Of a stretch of 64,000 nt of DNA, positions 1 to 8,409 are shown piece by piece; position 1 is the first letter of the stretch, and every line of letters begins with the position of its first letter. The DNA comes from Ruminococcus sp. FC2018 (lineage in GTDB: Bacteria > Bacillota > Clostridia > Oscillospirales > Ruminococcaceae), in NCBI RefSeq assembly GCF_000621805.1, contig NZ_JHXH01000010.1, positions 44,509 through 108,508 of the forward strand. Reading direction: 5' to 3'. Below the pieces are notes generated by a model. The model did not search any database and had not been told where the DNA came from. It saw only the letters and a program-made list of their open reading frames with translations. The translations under genes were made by a program, and so were the position numbers.

Positions 1-30
1 CAAGGCGTCATCGTAATCGTTATAAGCCAT
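1..30 (-). CDS. 5' end of an unidentified gene, cut by the window edge
   Basis: Only the first ten codons are visible (reading MAYNDYDDAL). The ATG at 30-28 is preceded on the minus strand by a good GGAGGAG ribosome site, and a sigma-A promoter lies at 56-84, so this is a real gene start. The acidic N-terminus is too short to identify a family. It is divergent from the rubredoxin gene. Confidence 0.6.
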   Translation of the reverse strand, partial: MAYNDYDDAL

Positions 31-55
31 TGTGATCTCCTCCGTTATCGGTTAT

Positions 56-84
56 ATTATAACTTATTTTTCCGCTGATTTCAA
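56..84 (-). promoter_or_regulatory. sigma-A promoter for the leftmost partial gene
   Basis: On the minus strand TTGAAA (84-79) and TATAAT (61-56) are separated by 17 bp, about 25 bp upstream of the ATG at position 30. Confidence 0.7.
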
Positions 85-112
85 GAGAATAGGATATATT
101 TTTGAAAAATAC

Positions 113-141
113 TTGCCAAGGCGAGCATCATAGGTTATAAT
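113..141 (+). promoter_or_regulatory. sigma-A promoter of the rubredoxin gene
   Basis: TTGCCA (113-118) and TATAAT (136-141) with a 17 bp spacer. The rubredoxin ATG lies 27 bp after the -10 box, giving a short leader with a GGGAGGTG ribosome site. Confidence 0.75.
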
Positions 142-167
142 AGTAAAAAAAACAGGGAGGTGAAAAA

Positions 168-323
168 ATGAAATATGTTTGCAATGTATGCGGATATATC
201 TACGATCCACAGGAGGGCGCTGTGGATGCAGGAGTCGCTGCCGGCACAAAGTGGGAGGACGTTCCCGAGGATTTTGTATGTCCTTTGTGCGGAGTGGGCA
301 AAGAAGATTTCAGCCCGGCTTAA
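168..323 (+). CDS. rubredoxin
   Basis: A 51-residue protein of typical rubredoxin length. Two C-x2-C knuckles (Cys5/Cys8 in VCNVCGY and Cys38/Cys41 in VCPLCG) would hold one Fe in a tetrahedral FeS4 site, and the surrounding residues (IYDP, the [12 protein letters not shown] stretch) are classical. Rubredoxins are small cytoplasmic one-electron carriers, often serving peroxide or oxygen detoxification in anaerobes. The gene is monocistronic, with its own promoter at 113-141 and a terminator at 341-369. The redox partner cannot be told from this window. The flavodoxin-like gene at 7450 is another electron-carrier candidate but is not linked. Confidence 0.97.
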   Translation: MKYVCNVCGYIYDPQEGAVDAGVAAGTKWEDVPEDFVCPLCGVGKEDFSPA

Positions 324-340
324 TAATTGAACAACAACAA

Positions 341-369
341 GGCGCAGGATATTCCCTGTGCCTTTTTCT
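341..369 (+). terminator. Rho-independent terminator after rubredoxin
   Basis: Stem GGCGCAGG / CCTGTGCC (341-348 with 355-362, one G-U pair), followed by TTTTTCTT. Confidence 0.8.
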
Positions 370-478
370 TATAATCACGACCTGTGTCCCGCCTCGGTCT
401 TGCTTGAATGACGGGGCGATGCCCCTTATTGAACGCAAAAACCGCCTGTGAGCCATGCCCGCAGACGGTATTGTTATT

Positions 479-2767
479 TTATTGTGCCTGCTTGTGAACG
501 TAGGTCTCAAACTGGTCCACAGGCATTGGCTTTGCGAAATAATATCCCTGGAACATCTTACAATTCATATCCGAAAGCATACGGTACTGGTCCTTTGTTT
601 CAACGCCCTCTGTGAGGGAGGAGATGCCAAGGTCGTCGGACAGGCTTATGATATTTCGGAGTATAGTCTGAGCCTTGTCGCTGTCCTGGGAACTTCCCAG
701 GAACTTCATATCTATCTTCAGAACGTCAACAGGTATATCCTTGAGCATATTAAGGGAGGAATAACCGCTTCCGAAGTCGTCCATTTCAACGATAAAGCCC
801 TCATTGCGAAGCTCGTTGAGGATCTTTATACGCTCGTCGATGTCGTTCATCATAACTGTTTCGGTTATCTCGATGCGAAGCCGCTTAGGTTCGATCCCGA
901 ACTCCTCAACAAGGTTGTGTATCTCGGCTTTGACGTCCATAAAGTAGAAGTCCTTGGGGGAGATGTTTACGGATATAAACATTTCCTTGTCTATCTGCTG
1001 CCAGCGTGAAAGTATCTCGCAGGCACTGCGCCACATATGTTTATCGACCTCGACGATAAGACCGTTCTTTTCAAAATACGGGATAAATGATGCAGGAGAC
1101 AAAAATCCTCTGTCCGGGTGATTCCAGCGTGCAAGAGCCTCTGCGCCAACAACTTTTCCGGAGTCGTCCACGATAGGCTGAAGGTACGGGACCATCTGAT
1201 TTCTGGTGATGGCATGCTGAAGCTGGGTGGAAATATGCTGGTTCCATTTTGCCTTTTCACGCAGTTCGTCATCATAGTATGCTACATGTGCTTTGTACTC
1301 GTCCTTTATTGTAGTCAAAGCAAGGTGCGCTCTGTCAAACATTACCGAAACATCGGTGTCCGCCTCGGTGACTTCGTACACACCCAGGTGGATAAAAAGG
1401 CTGTGCTCGATATTTCCGTCGGTGACCACATAATTGGAAAGGGTACGTTCCACACGGTCCGGGTCAAACTCGGATTTTGGCATAAGCACACCGAACTTGT
1501 CTCCACCCATTCTTCCGTAAACGCAGCGGGAGGACATATCTGCACGTATCCATTCTGCGATATGCTTCAAGGTAAAGTCGCCGAAGGAGTTGCTGAAGAT
1601 ATCGTTTACTATCTTGAAGTTCTTTACGTCGATAAAGATTATATAATAAGTCGTGTCCTTATTCTCTTTCAGCTCTTTCTGGATGCTCCTGAAAAGCATT
1701 TCACGGTTGTAAAGTCCGGTAAGGGTATCGTGGGTAGCGTTGTATTTCTCCCGTTCAATCAAAAGCTGGTCGCTGGTATTGTCACGAATACTGAGGAACG
1801 AGCCGGAGTTTGCATTCTTATCTGATGAAATGCTGTGCTTGTCAAGGATATAATGCTTTGCGTTTTCTCCCGATCCTATGACCTTATGCCTTACCCAGTT
1901 TTCTCTGTCAAGCTCAAGGTCACCGAACATTTCCCTGAGCTTTTGCGGCACATGGTCAAAGGACCCTTCCTGGATATTCAGAAGATTCTTGCCCGGGTCG
2001 TTTGCCCAGATGCACCTTTGATTGGGGTCAAAGAACAACAGGGCTTCCGGCATATCAGATGCCATATTGGCAAGCATATTGTCAAGAAGCCGCATTGGTC
2101 GGTAAAAAATGGCGAAGTAGAAAATCAATATCCCGAAAACTCCGAACCCTATCATTGAGCGGTCGATAGGGGTACGGGAGAAAATGTAAAAGCTTTGCCA
2201 TACACACTCAACCACCATGGATAGCAGGATTATAGCATATTTCTCACGGTATACCTTGGGCATTTTGATCGACATCATAAGGAATATCGCCATTATAGCC
2301 ACCAGTATGCTGTAATCTACCACACGGTGTACGGTCTGTCCCCAGTGGGCAATAAAGCGGTAGTAGGGGCGACCTTCCACGAGTATTTCTTCAAGGGTGA
2401 AAGCGTGGTGAAATATGGGATTGAGCATCATCTGCAATACATCAGCCCCAAGGGCAACATAAGCGGCTTTTGGAACTTTCTGCCCTTTGCCGCCGCCATC
2501 GCAGTACTTCACGGTAAAATTCGTCAGTGCCAGCATGACCACGTCCATGCCAAGGAAGTAGAAGTAAAAACCCACAGCTGAAAGTGTGGGGCTGGAAGAA
2601 AGCAGTACAAGAAGATTTCCAAGGATCGGAGGTATAAGCGCCGCATCAAGCCATGCAACGGCGTTGGATACGATATTTCTTTTGTTTGTACGATGAGCAA
2701 TGACAACAAAAACTGTCAGCAGAATTATCATAGCAGCATAGACCATTGCAAAAGCTGTACGCATCAT
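479..2767 (-). CDS. membrane GGDEF/EAL cyclic-di-GMP protein, degenerate GGDEF
   Basis: 762 residues. Residues 1-230 hold about seven hydrophobic segments (a 7TM-type input domain), residues 235-330 look PAS-like, 340-500 is a GGDEF domain and 510-755 an EAL domain. The EAL part keeps its expected residues: E543 (EAL), N601, E633, D663/D664 (DDFGSGYS), K684, E720 and Q740. This predicts active cyclic-di-GMP phosphodiesterase at the inner face of the membrane. The GGDEF signature reads GGDKF (421-425), with Lys in place of the fourth-position acid, so diguanylate cyclase activity is doubtful and the domain may be only a GTP sensor. The ATG at 2767 follows GGGAGGTGA. It is divergent from the soluble EAL fusion at 3131. 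The membrane ligand is unknown. Confidence 0.93.
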   Translation of the reverse strand: MMRTAFAMVYAAMIILLTVFVVIAHRTNKRNIVSNAVAWLDAALIPPILGNLLVLLSSSPTLSAVGFYFYFLGMDVVMLALTNFTVKYCDGGGKGQKVPKAAYVALGADVLQMMLNPIFHHAFTLEEILVEGRPYYRFIAHWGQTVHRVVDYSILVAIMAIFLMMSIKMPKVYREKYAIILLSMVVECVWQSFYIFSRTPIDRSMIGFGVFGILIFYFAIFYRPMRLLDNMLANMASDMPEALLFFDPNQRCIWANDPGKNLLNIQEGSFDHVPQKLREMFGDLELDRENWVRHKVIGSGENAKHYILDKHSISSDKNANSGSFLSIRDNTSDQLLIEREKYNATHDTLTGLYNREMLFRSIQKELKENKDTTYYIIFIDVKNFKIVNDIFSNSFGDFTLKHIAEWIRADMSSRCVYGRMGGDKFGVLMPKSEFDPDRVERTLSNYVVTDGNIEHSLFIHLGVYEVTEADTDVSVMFDRAHLALTTIKDEYKAHVAYYDDELREKAKWNQHISTQLQHAITRNQMVPYLQPIVDDSGKVVGAEALARWNHPDRGFLSPASFIPYFEKNGLIVEVDKHMWRSACEILSRWQQIDKEMFISVNISPKDFYFMDVKAEIHNLVEEFGIEPKRLRIEITETVMMNDIDERIKILNELRNEGFIVEMDDFGSGYSSLNMLKDIPVDVLKIDMKFLGSSQDSDKAQTILRNIISLSDDLGISSLTEGVETKDQYRMLSDMNCKMFQGYYFAKPMPVDQFETYVHKQAQ

Positions 2768-2888
2768 ACTTCACCTCCCTTTCTTAACAATAGTCACAAC
2801 TCTTCTCTTTGAGTTTAACATCAAATTATTAATAATTAAATGTATTTTTGCAAATTAGCCGTAAAAGTGCATAAATTTTAATCTATGC

Positions 2889-2900
2889 GAAAACGTTTTC
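2889..2900. promoter_or_regulatory. candidate LacI/CcpA-type operator
   Basis: GAAAACGTTTTC is a perfect 12 bp palindrome centred on CpG, like operators of the LacI/GalR family, and with its flank resembles a cre (catabolite response element) box. It sits about 150 bp before the -35 box of the gene at 3131 and about 120 bp before the start of the gene at 2767. Which regulator binds is not known. Confidence 0.45.
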
Positions 2901-3043
2901 TGGGTATCTTGCACAATCTGAGGAGAGGATAAATGTAATAAAAATCAATAACTGCAAAAAATCTCCCCGCCGGCAGCGTGAAGGCAAATGGATCTGTGGG
3001 TAAAATGCTATAAAAACAGTAGTAAAAACCGTCAAAAATAACG

Positions 3044-3073
3044 TTGACATCGGATGTTTTTTTGTGCTAAAAT
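3044..3073 (+). promoter_or_regulatory. sigma-A promoter of the EAL fusion gene
   Basis: TTGACA (3044-3049) and TAAAAT (3068-3073), spacer 18 bp, ending 57 bp before the ATG. Confidence 0.7.
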
Positions 3074-3130
3074 TACAGTGAGAAACTGTAGTCGTTTTTT
3101 CGATCATTTTATACATTTGAGGTTAAGATT

Positions 3131-6100
3131 ATGGCAGAAAAAAGAAAGCGGATAGCACTTTTCGTGGGACAAGCCGACGAGGGATATCAGAGCAATATCA
3201 TAAGCGGATTCCTGGAAAGAGCATTTGAATATGACCTTGATGCGTGTGTTTTCTCCATGTACCGAAAGTACCAGGACACAGCCGAGCGTGAGCTGGGTGA
3301 GTCTAATATCTTTGCGCTTATGCGTCCTGAGGACTATGACGGTGCGGTGATCCTTGAAGACAGCATACAGACGGCAGGGGCAGCAAAGGGGCTGGAAGAA
3401 AGGCTGCATGAGCAGTTTGGTGATAAGCCCGTGCTTGTTGTGGAACAAGACAGCCCGTATTTCCCGTATGTATTCACTGACGGCTACAATGCCATGGTGG
3501 AGCTGGTGGATCATCTTATCGAGGTACACGGCTATAAAGATATTGCTTTTCTTGCCGGTAAACGCTGGCACAAGCACTCCATAACCAGAGCCAATGCATA
3601 CCGTGCGTCCATGGAGGCACACGGGCTTGAGCCAAGAGAGGACAGGACTATCTACGGAGACTTCTGGTACAGCAGCGGTGAGGTATGCGCAGACCAGCTT
3701 ATGGGCAAGGGCAGAGAGCTGCCACAGGCAGTAGTTTGCGCAAACGATGCCATGGCGATCGGTCTTTGCAAGGCATTTGAAAAGCGTGGGGTAAGAGTCC
3801 CCGAGGACGTGGCTGTGGTGAGCTATGACTCTACATACGAGGGACAGACAAGCCCCAAGCCGATAACCTCATCACTTGTTCCTGCGGTGGAGCTGGGGCA
3901 TTATGCTGCGGATTATATACATAACAGTCTTAGCGGAAAGCAGACTCCGCCTTTTGAACACAAACCAAAACTCGTTATCGGTCAGACCTGCGGCTGCACG
4001 GAAATGACAATACCCCAGTACAGTGCCAACAGAGAAAAGTGGGGTACCGAAATATCCGAGGAGGGCTACGACTCTGTTTTTAATTCCATTGCGGAAAACC
4101 TTATGGCGCAGACAGACCTGCAGGAGTTTTTAAGCGTCATATACTCCTATGCATACCAGATAAGTGATGCACAGAGCTTTTATCTGTGCCTGTGCCCCCT
4201 GTGGGAGCATATGGGCGCAGATGCGGGGATCCATGTGAAAAACACAGGCTATCCCGACAGAATGATATGTGCCGTAAGATATAACAGCGACCGCAAGGAC
4301 GGTATTGTCGGACTGGATACGGTGTTTGACACCAGAGAACTGCTGCCGGGACTGTTTGAGAAAAGCGACCACCCGCAGGCTTGCTTTTTCACTCCGCTGT
4401 TTTTTGCAAACGAGTGCTACGGCTACGCTGCGGTGAATTACGGTGGCAAGGCACGGAGCTATGACGATGTTTACCGCCGCTGGATAGCAACTGTATCCAG
4501 GGGCTTTGAAGCTCTGCGATGCAGGATGATAAGCAACAATCTGCAAGACAAGCTGGATAAAATGCGCAGCAGCAAGTTTGCAGGCGGTGCGGCTTATGAG
4601 AGCCTCAGCGAGGAGGAAAAGAAGGACTACGACCTAGTCGGAAAGATACTTGACGACAATCTTCTTACCTACTACTTCCAGCCTATCGTCAAGGTTTCCG
4701 ATGCAAGCATTTATTCCTACGAGGCACTTATGCGTTCAAACACATTAAAGCGCATATCCCCTCTTGACATGATAAAATATGCCAATATGCAAAGCAGACT
4801 CAGCGACATTGAAACTGCCACATTCCTTAACGTGCTGGAAATAATAAGCAAGAGCAGGGACATTATCGGAAAAGCCAAGGTGTTTATCAACAGCATACCG
4901 GGCGTTCCGGTGAACAGTGTCGAGTACCAGCGCATTGAGGAGTATCTGGGGAAGAATTCGGATGTTGTGGTGGTGGAGCTTACGGAAGAAGCCGAGCTGG
5001 ACGATGAGCAGCTTAAAAAACAAAAGGACTTTTTCACAAGACTGCATCTGGAGATAGCGGTAGACGATTACGGCACAGGCTATTCCAATGTAAACAATCT
5101 GCTGAGGTATATGCCCAACTATGTAAAGATAGACCGTGCACTTCTCAGCGAAATAGATACAAAGCCGCAAAAACAGCACTTTGTCAGAGAGATAATCGGT
5201 TTTTGCCATGACAATAATATAATGGCACTGGCAGAGGGCGTTGAAACAGTGGAGGAGCTGCGCACGGTGATACACCTGGGTGCAGACCTTATCCAGGGCT
5301 ACTATACCGCAAAGCCGTCGGCAAACCTTATCCCTCAGATAGACGAGAAGGTAAGGGGGGAGATAAAGTCCTTCTATCAGGAGCGTCTGGACGGCAGCAC
5401 CAAGCAGATATATGTTGCCGGAAAGACAAACAGAATATCACTTGTCTCCCTGTCAAAGGACGGATGTACGGATATTGTTGTGGGCAGAGGAACCATGGTA
5501 TACAAGGACTTCTCCATATTCGGAACACCTGGTGCAAAAACCAATATCCACGTTATAGTTGAACCTGGGTATATCGGCAGGATCGACCTTGAAAGCGCAT
5601 ATTTTTCCAACGTGAAAAATCGCCCCTGCATCGAGCTTTCCTCCGGGTGCGATGTTACCCTTTCCATCGAGGGCGACAACATTCTCAACAACGGCGGCAT
5701 CCTCGTTCCCAAGGATTCAAGGCTTACTATTGAGGGCGGCGGAAACCTTAAAATATCCGTCAACAGTGCAGACTATTCCGGCATCGGCGGTCACACCGAC
5801 CAGCAGCACGGAGAGATAGTATTTGAACAGGACGGTATTGTGGATATAAGCTGCCGGGGAGTATGCGGCACCTGCATAGGCTCGGGTCTTGGCGGAATCA
5901 TAAAGATAAACCGTGGACAGTATGAGCTGAAAGCAACGGGAGAAAACGGGGTCGCTATCGGTACTACATCAGGCGAGAGCGAGCTTGACATAACCACCTG
6001 CAATATTTCCATTGAGCTTGCCACGGTACACGGTGCAGGCATCGGTTCTCAGTCAGGAAAGTGCAGGGTAAACATTGCAAAATCCTCTGTATCCATTTCA

Positions 6101-6484
6101 GGAACAGGAACGGACGTTGTTGCTGTGGGCACGGTGACCGGCGAACAGGCACAGGTGCATTTATCCGACTCGATGCTTGATATAAATATGAGTGCGGACA
6201 GGACCACTGCGCTGGGTGCGCTTAACGCAGGCTCTATGGTTAAGGCAAAGGACGCATCGCTCAGGATAGAGATGGCAGGAGAAAAATCCCTTGTCTTTGG
6301 CGGTTACAGCGAGCAGACTGATGTTGAACTGCTTGGCACCGACACCAGAGCGGTGGTGCATAATTCCTGCGGAAGGGACACCTACGCAAAGGATGAGAAC
6401 GTGCGTATAGTAAACGGCAGGCGAAAGATCGTGGTCAACGACAAGGAGATACAGCGAGAGCTTGTTTTCGATTACAAACAATAA
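3131..6484 (+). CDS. sugar-sensor-like / EAL / beta-helix fusion protein
   Basis: 1117 residues with no signal peptide or membrane segment, so cytoplasmic. Residues about 5-290 match the ligand-binding half of LacI/GalR repressors (periplasmic-binding-protein type 1 fold; see the CANDAMAIG and VPEDVAVVSYD motifs), but the N-terminal helix-turn-helix is absent. Residues 300-480 are GAF-like at best, with a short charged helix. Residues 505-740 are an EAL phosphodiesterase domain with E531, N587, E616, D645/D646, K666, E702 and Q722 in place. Residues about 760-1090 are Gly/Ile-rich repeats with recurring GIG/AIG turns, resembling a right-handed beta-helix as seen in surface adhesins. The inferred role is control of cyclic-di-GMP hydrolysis by a bound small molecule, perhaps a sugar. 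The function of the C-terminal helix is unknown. It is divergent from the GGDEF/EAL gene. Confidence 0.88.
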   Translation: MAEKRKRIALFVGQADEGYQSNIISGFLERAFEYDLDACVFSMYRKYQDTAERELGESNIFALMRPEDYDGAVILEDSIQTAGAAKGLEERLHEQFGDKPVLVVEQDSPYFPYVFTDGYNAMVELVDHLIEVHGYKDIAFLAGKRWHKHSITRANAYRASMEAHGLEPREDRTIYGDFWYSSGEVCADQLMGKGRELPQAVVCANDAMAIGLCKAFEKRGVRVPEDVAVVSYDSTYEGQTSPKPITSSLVPAVELGHYAADYIHNSLSGKQTPPFEHKPKLVIGQTCGCTEMTIPQYSANREKWGTEISEEGYDSVFNSIAENLMAQTDLQEFLSVIYSYAYQISDAQSFYLCLCPLWEHMGADAGIHVKNTGYPDRMICAVRYNSDRKDGIVGLDTVFDTRELLPGLFEKSDHPQACFFTPLFFANECYGYAAVNYGGKARSYDDVYRRWIATVSRGFEALRCRMISNNLQDKLDKMRSSKFAGGAAYESLSEEEKKDYDLVGKILDDNLLTYYFQPIVKVSDASIYSYEALMRSNTLKRISPLDMIKYANMQSRLSDIETATFLNVLEIISKSRDIIGKAKVFINSIPGVPVNSVEYQRIEEYLGKNSDVVVVELTEEAELDDEQLKKQKDFFTRLHLEIAVDDYGTGYSNVNNLLRYMPNYVKIDRALLSEIDTKPQKQHFVREIIGFCHDNNIMALAEGVETVEELRTVIHLGADLIQGYYTAKPSANLIPQIDEKVRGEIKSFYQERLDGSTKQIYVAGKTNRISLVSLSKDGCTDIVVGRGTMVYKDFSIFGTPGAKTNIHVIVEPGYIGRIDLESAYFSNVKNRPCIELSSGCDVTLSIEGDNILNNGGILVPKDSRLTIEGGGNLKISVNSADYSGIGGHTDQQHGEIVFEQDGIVDISCRGVCGTCIGSGLGGIIKINRGQYELKATGENGVAIGTTSGESELDITTCNISIELATVHGAGIGSQSGKCRVNIAKSSVSISGTGTDVVAVGTVTGEQAQVHLSDSMLDINMSADRTTALGALNAGSMVKAKDASLRIEMAGEKSLVFGGYSEQTDVELLGTDTRAVVHNSCGRDTYAKDENVRIVNGRRKIVVNDKEIQRELVFDYKQ

Positions 6485-6489
6485 AAAAA

Positions 6490-6528
6490 CACGGGCTGCT
6501 CCCGGCGGAGCGGTCCGTGATCTTTTTT
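6490..6528. terminator. bidirectional terminator between convergent genes
   Basis: GC-rich imperfect stem from CACGGGC to TCCGTG (6490-6519), with an A-run on the left and a T-run on the right, serving both the EAL fusion gene and the zinc-ribbon gene. Confidence 0.8.
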
Positions 6529-7351
6529 ATTGGTCCTGATTCAGCTTTTTGAAGGTCTGCACAGCTTCGTGCAGGGTAAAGTCGTCATCGTCGTAGGTAT
6601 CGTCAAAGTCATAGGCTGCAAGCTCGTCCATTATTTCCAGCTGACGCTGCTGCAATTCCACCTGACGGCTCTGAAGCTCCTCCATTGTTTTGTAGTGGCG
6701 GTGCTTGTCGTAAAGTCTGAATGCGTCCCCAAGCTTACTTGCCTGCTTTGTTTTGAAAATATCTGTGATATAGTCAAGAGCTTCAAAGCTTCGGTAGCTT
6801 TCCGGAATAGCGTCAATTTCAAAGCCTTTCTCAAACTCCTCCAGCTCGCCTCTTGCCTTGTTGAGCATATCCAGTTTGATCCGCAGCTGTCTGTTGGTTT
6901 CCTCGGCTGTGCGTTTGATTTTTTTCTTTTTTAAGTCCATGGCAATTAGTACAATGATAGCCGAAAAAAAGACGATAAATGAAAATGTCATAGCAGCCGT
7001 GTTGTCCCATGCGAACTTGATCGTTATAAGAATAAAGACCACAGCCAGAAAGTGAAGGGGTATAATAAGCCAAGCCCATATGGGCAGGGCGGTAGGTGTC
7101 TGGGAAAGGGAAGTGACCTCATCGGCAAGGGCTGAAGTGTTTGAGCGCAGCTCCCTGTATTTTATAAGGTCCGCTTTGTATTTTGCGGTGGACTTTGCCA
7201 GCTTTTCAGCTGAAAGCTGTTCATACCTGTCGGTAATTGCAGAGGCGGAGAATGTACTGCCGCAGAAGTGGCAGCTGACAGTCTTATCTCCCGGGGCAGG
7301 ACTGAGGTTTGCGCCGCAGCTGGGACAGGTATACTTTATAAGCTCGCTCAT
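6527..7351 (-). CDS. zinc-ribbon membrane protein with coiled coil, unknown function
   Basis: 274 residues. Two CxxC knuckles at the N-terminus (CPSC and CHFC, residues about 9-34) form a zinc ribbon. Two hydrophobic segments (about 92-140) are followed by long charged, heptad-like stretches (about 145-185 and 225-260). I do not recognise a named family. Start ATG after AAGGGGTGATCAA. The gene is alone, convergent with the EAL fusion and sharing its terminator. Two other zinc-ribbon membrane proteins occur in this window (50086 and 60702), with different partner domains. Confidence 0.8.
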   Translation of the reverse strand: MSELIKYTCPSCGANLSPAPGDKTVSCHFCGSTFSASAITDRYEQLSAEKLAKSTAKYKADLIKYRELRSNTSALADEVTSLSQTPTALPIWAWLIIPLHFLAVVFILITIKFAWDNTAAMTFSFIVFFSAIIVLIAMDLKKKKIKRTAEETNRQLRIKLDMLNKARGELEEFEKGFEIDAIPESYRSFEALDYITDIFKTKQASKLGDAFRLYDKHRHYKTMEELQSRQVELQQRQLEIMDELAAYDFDDTYDDDDFTLHEAVQTFKKLNQDQ

Positions 7352-7414
7352 TTGATCACCCCTTTTGTGTTTTTAGAAATTATATCACACCCATGTTAAG
7401 GTGTCAACTCCGGC

Positions 7415-7442
7415 AAAACAAAAGCCCGCATTTCCTGCGGGC
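7415..7442 (-). terminator. terminator of the flavodoxin gene
   Basis: Perfect stem GCCCGCA / TGCGGGC (7424-7442), followed on the minus strand by TTTTGTTTT. Confidence 0.8.
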
Positions 7443-7449
7443 GTGTTTT

Positions 7450-7932
7450 TTATACCAGGGACTGTGCCCATTTTTTCAGCTCATCCTCGCTTACGCCTGA
7501 TGAGAAACGCTTGCCTTCGAGCACCTTTGCACCCTTGCCTACAACCGACTGCATATGCACGCCGGTGGAGCCGATCCCGCTGCTTCCGGATGTAACAAAG
7601 GGAACTATGGTCTTGCCTTTGAAATCGTATGCTTCAAGGAATGTATCGATAATGGACGGCTCTCTGTACCACCACACCGGGAAGCCCACAAAAATAACGT
7701 CTGCTGCGGCGATATCTGCTGCTGCGTCATTGTCCGCAAGAGCAGGACGGCAAGCTTCGTCGTTCATCTCCACGGAGCTTCTTGATGATTTGTCACGCCA
7801 GTCAAGATCCGCCTGGGTGTACGGAGTCTGTGGCTTTATCTCATAAGAGCCGGCATTGATAGCCTGTGCAAGTTTTTTTGCAACCTTTGCAGTGGTGCCG
7901 CTTGCGCTGAAATATGTTACAAATGAATTCAT
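7450..7932 (-). CDS. flavodoxin-like protein
   Basis: 160 residues from the ATG at 7932, which lies 11 bp after AAGGAG; an in-frame TTG two codons upstream is less likely. The N-terminal TYFSASGTTAKVA is the FMN phosphate-binding loop of flavodoxins (T/S-x-T-G-x-T type). FVGFPVWWYREPSIIDTFLEAYDFKGKTI is the second flavin-contact region, typical of the long-chain-like flavodoxins annotated in clostridia as flavodoxin or NAD(P)H-dependent oxidoreductase. It probably carries electrons in the cytoplasm using FMN. The gene is monocistronic. Confidence 0.9.
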   Translation of the reverse strand: MNSFVTYFSASGTTAKVAKKLAQAINAGSYEIKPQTPYTQADLDWRDKSSRSSVEMNDEACRPALADNDAAADIAAADVIFVGFPVWWYREPSIIDTFLEAYDFKGKTIVPFVTSGSSGIGSTGVHMQSVVGKGAKVLEGKRFSSGVSEDELKKWAQSLV

Positions 7933-8057
7933 GAACAATCACGCTCCTTTATATTATAAACACTTTATCCTACGCTCATAGTTTAACACATAATTATGAA
8001 TTTTTCAAGCACAGCTGAGGCTAAAACAAAACCTCCCCGGGTATGGAGCGGCAGCTG

Positions 8058-8399
8058 TTATTTTATGATTATGCCCACCTTGGCAAACGCCTTTGAGGCT
8101 GTGACCTTATCAAGGGGAAAAAGCTTTGTGGAGCTTACAAGCTTATCCGAGTCGTATCTGAAAAACTCAGCATAATTCTCTGTAAAGTCCTTGTTTGAGT
8201 AGACCTTTGCCATAATGTATTTTTCCTTGACCGCATAATAGTTTACAGGCACAAGGGAAAGAATGGCTTTACAGTCGCTGTCCATATTGGCAGCTACCGT
8301 ATCAAAGTCCTTGTCAACATAGTGTATCTGTCTGCATTTAAGCTCCTTCACCTTTTGGCGAAGTGGGTCCTTGGGTGCTTTTCTGAAAAAAGATAGCAT
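8058..8399 (-). CDS. small unknown protein behind murT-gatD
   Basis: 113 residues, soluble, Lys-rich, with no motif I recognise. I chose the ATG at 8399, since AAGGTGG sits five bases upstream. A GTG at 8408 is also in frame. The gene begins within about 10 bp of the gatD stop and is almost certainly co-transcribed with murT-gatD, so a link to cell-wall work is possible but not shown by its sequence. Confidence 0.75.
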   Translation of the reverse strand: MLSFFRKAPKDPLRQKVKELKCRQIHYVDKDFDTVAANMDSDCKAILSLVPVNYYAVKEKYIMAKVYSNKDFTENYAEFFRYDSDKLVSSTKLFPLDKVTASKAFAKVGIIIK

Positions 8400-8409
8400 A
8401 CTGTCCACC

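Larger units (their letters stand above)
2768..3130. other. 363 bp divergent control region between two cyclic-di-GMP genes
   Basis: No gene is visible here. It holds the ribosome site of the minus-strand gene, an AT-rich stretch, a perfect 12 bp palindrome at 2889-2900 and the promoter of the plus-strand gene at 3044-3073. Confidence 0.8.

Noticed and set aside
455..1009. 184-codon plus-strand frame
   Set aside because: Antisense to the EAL domain of the minus-strand gene, no ribosome site, no protein family character.
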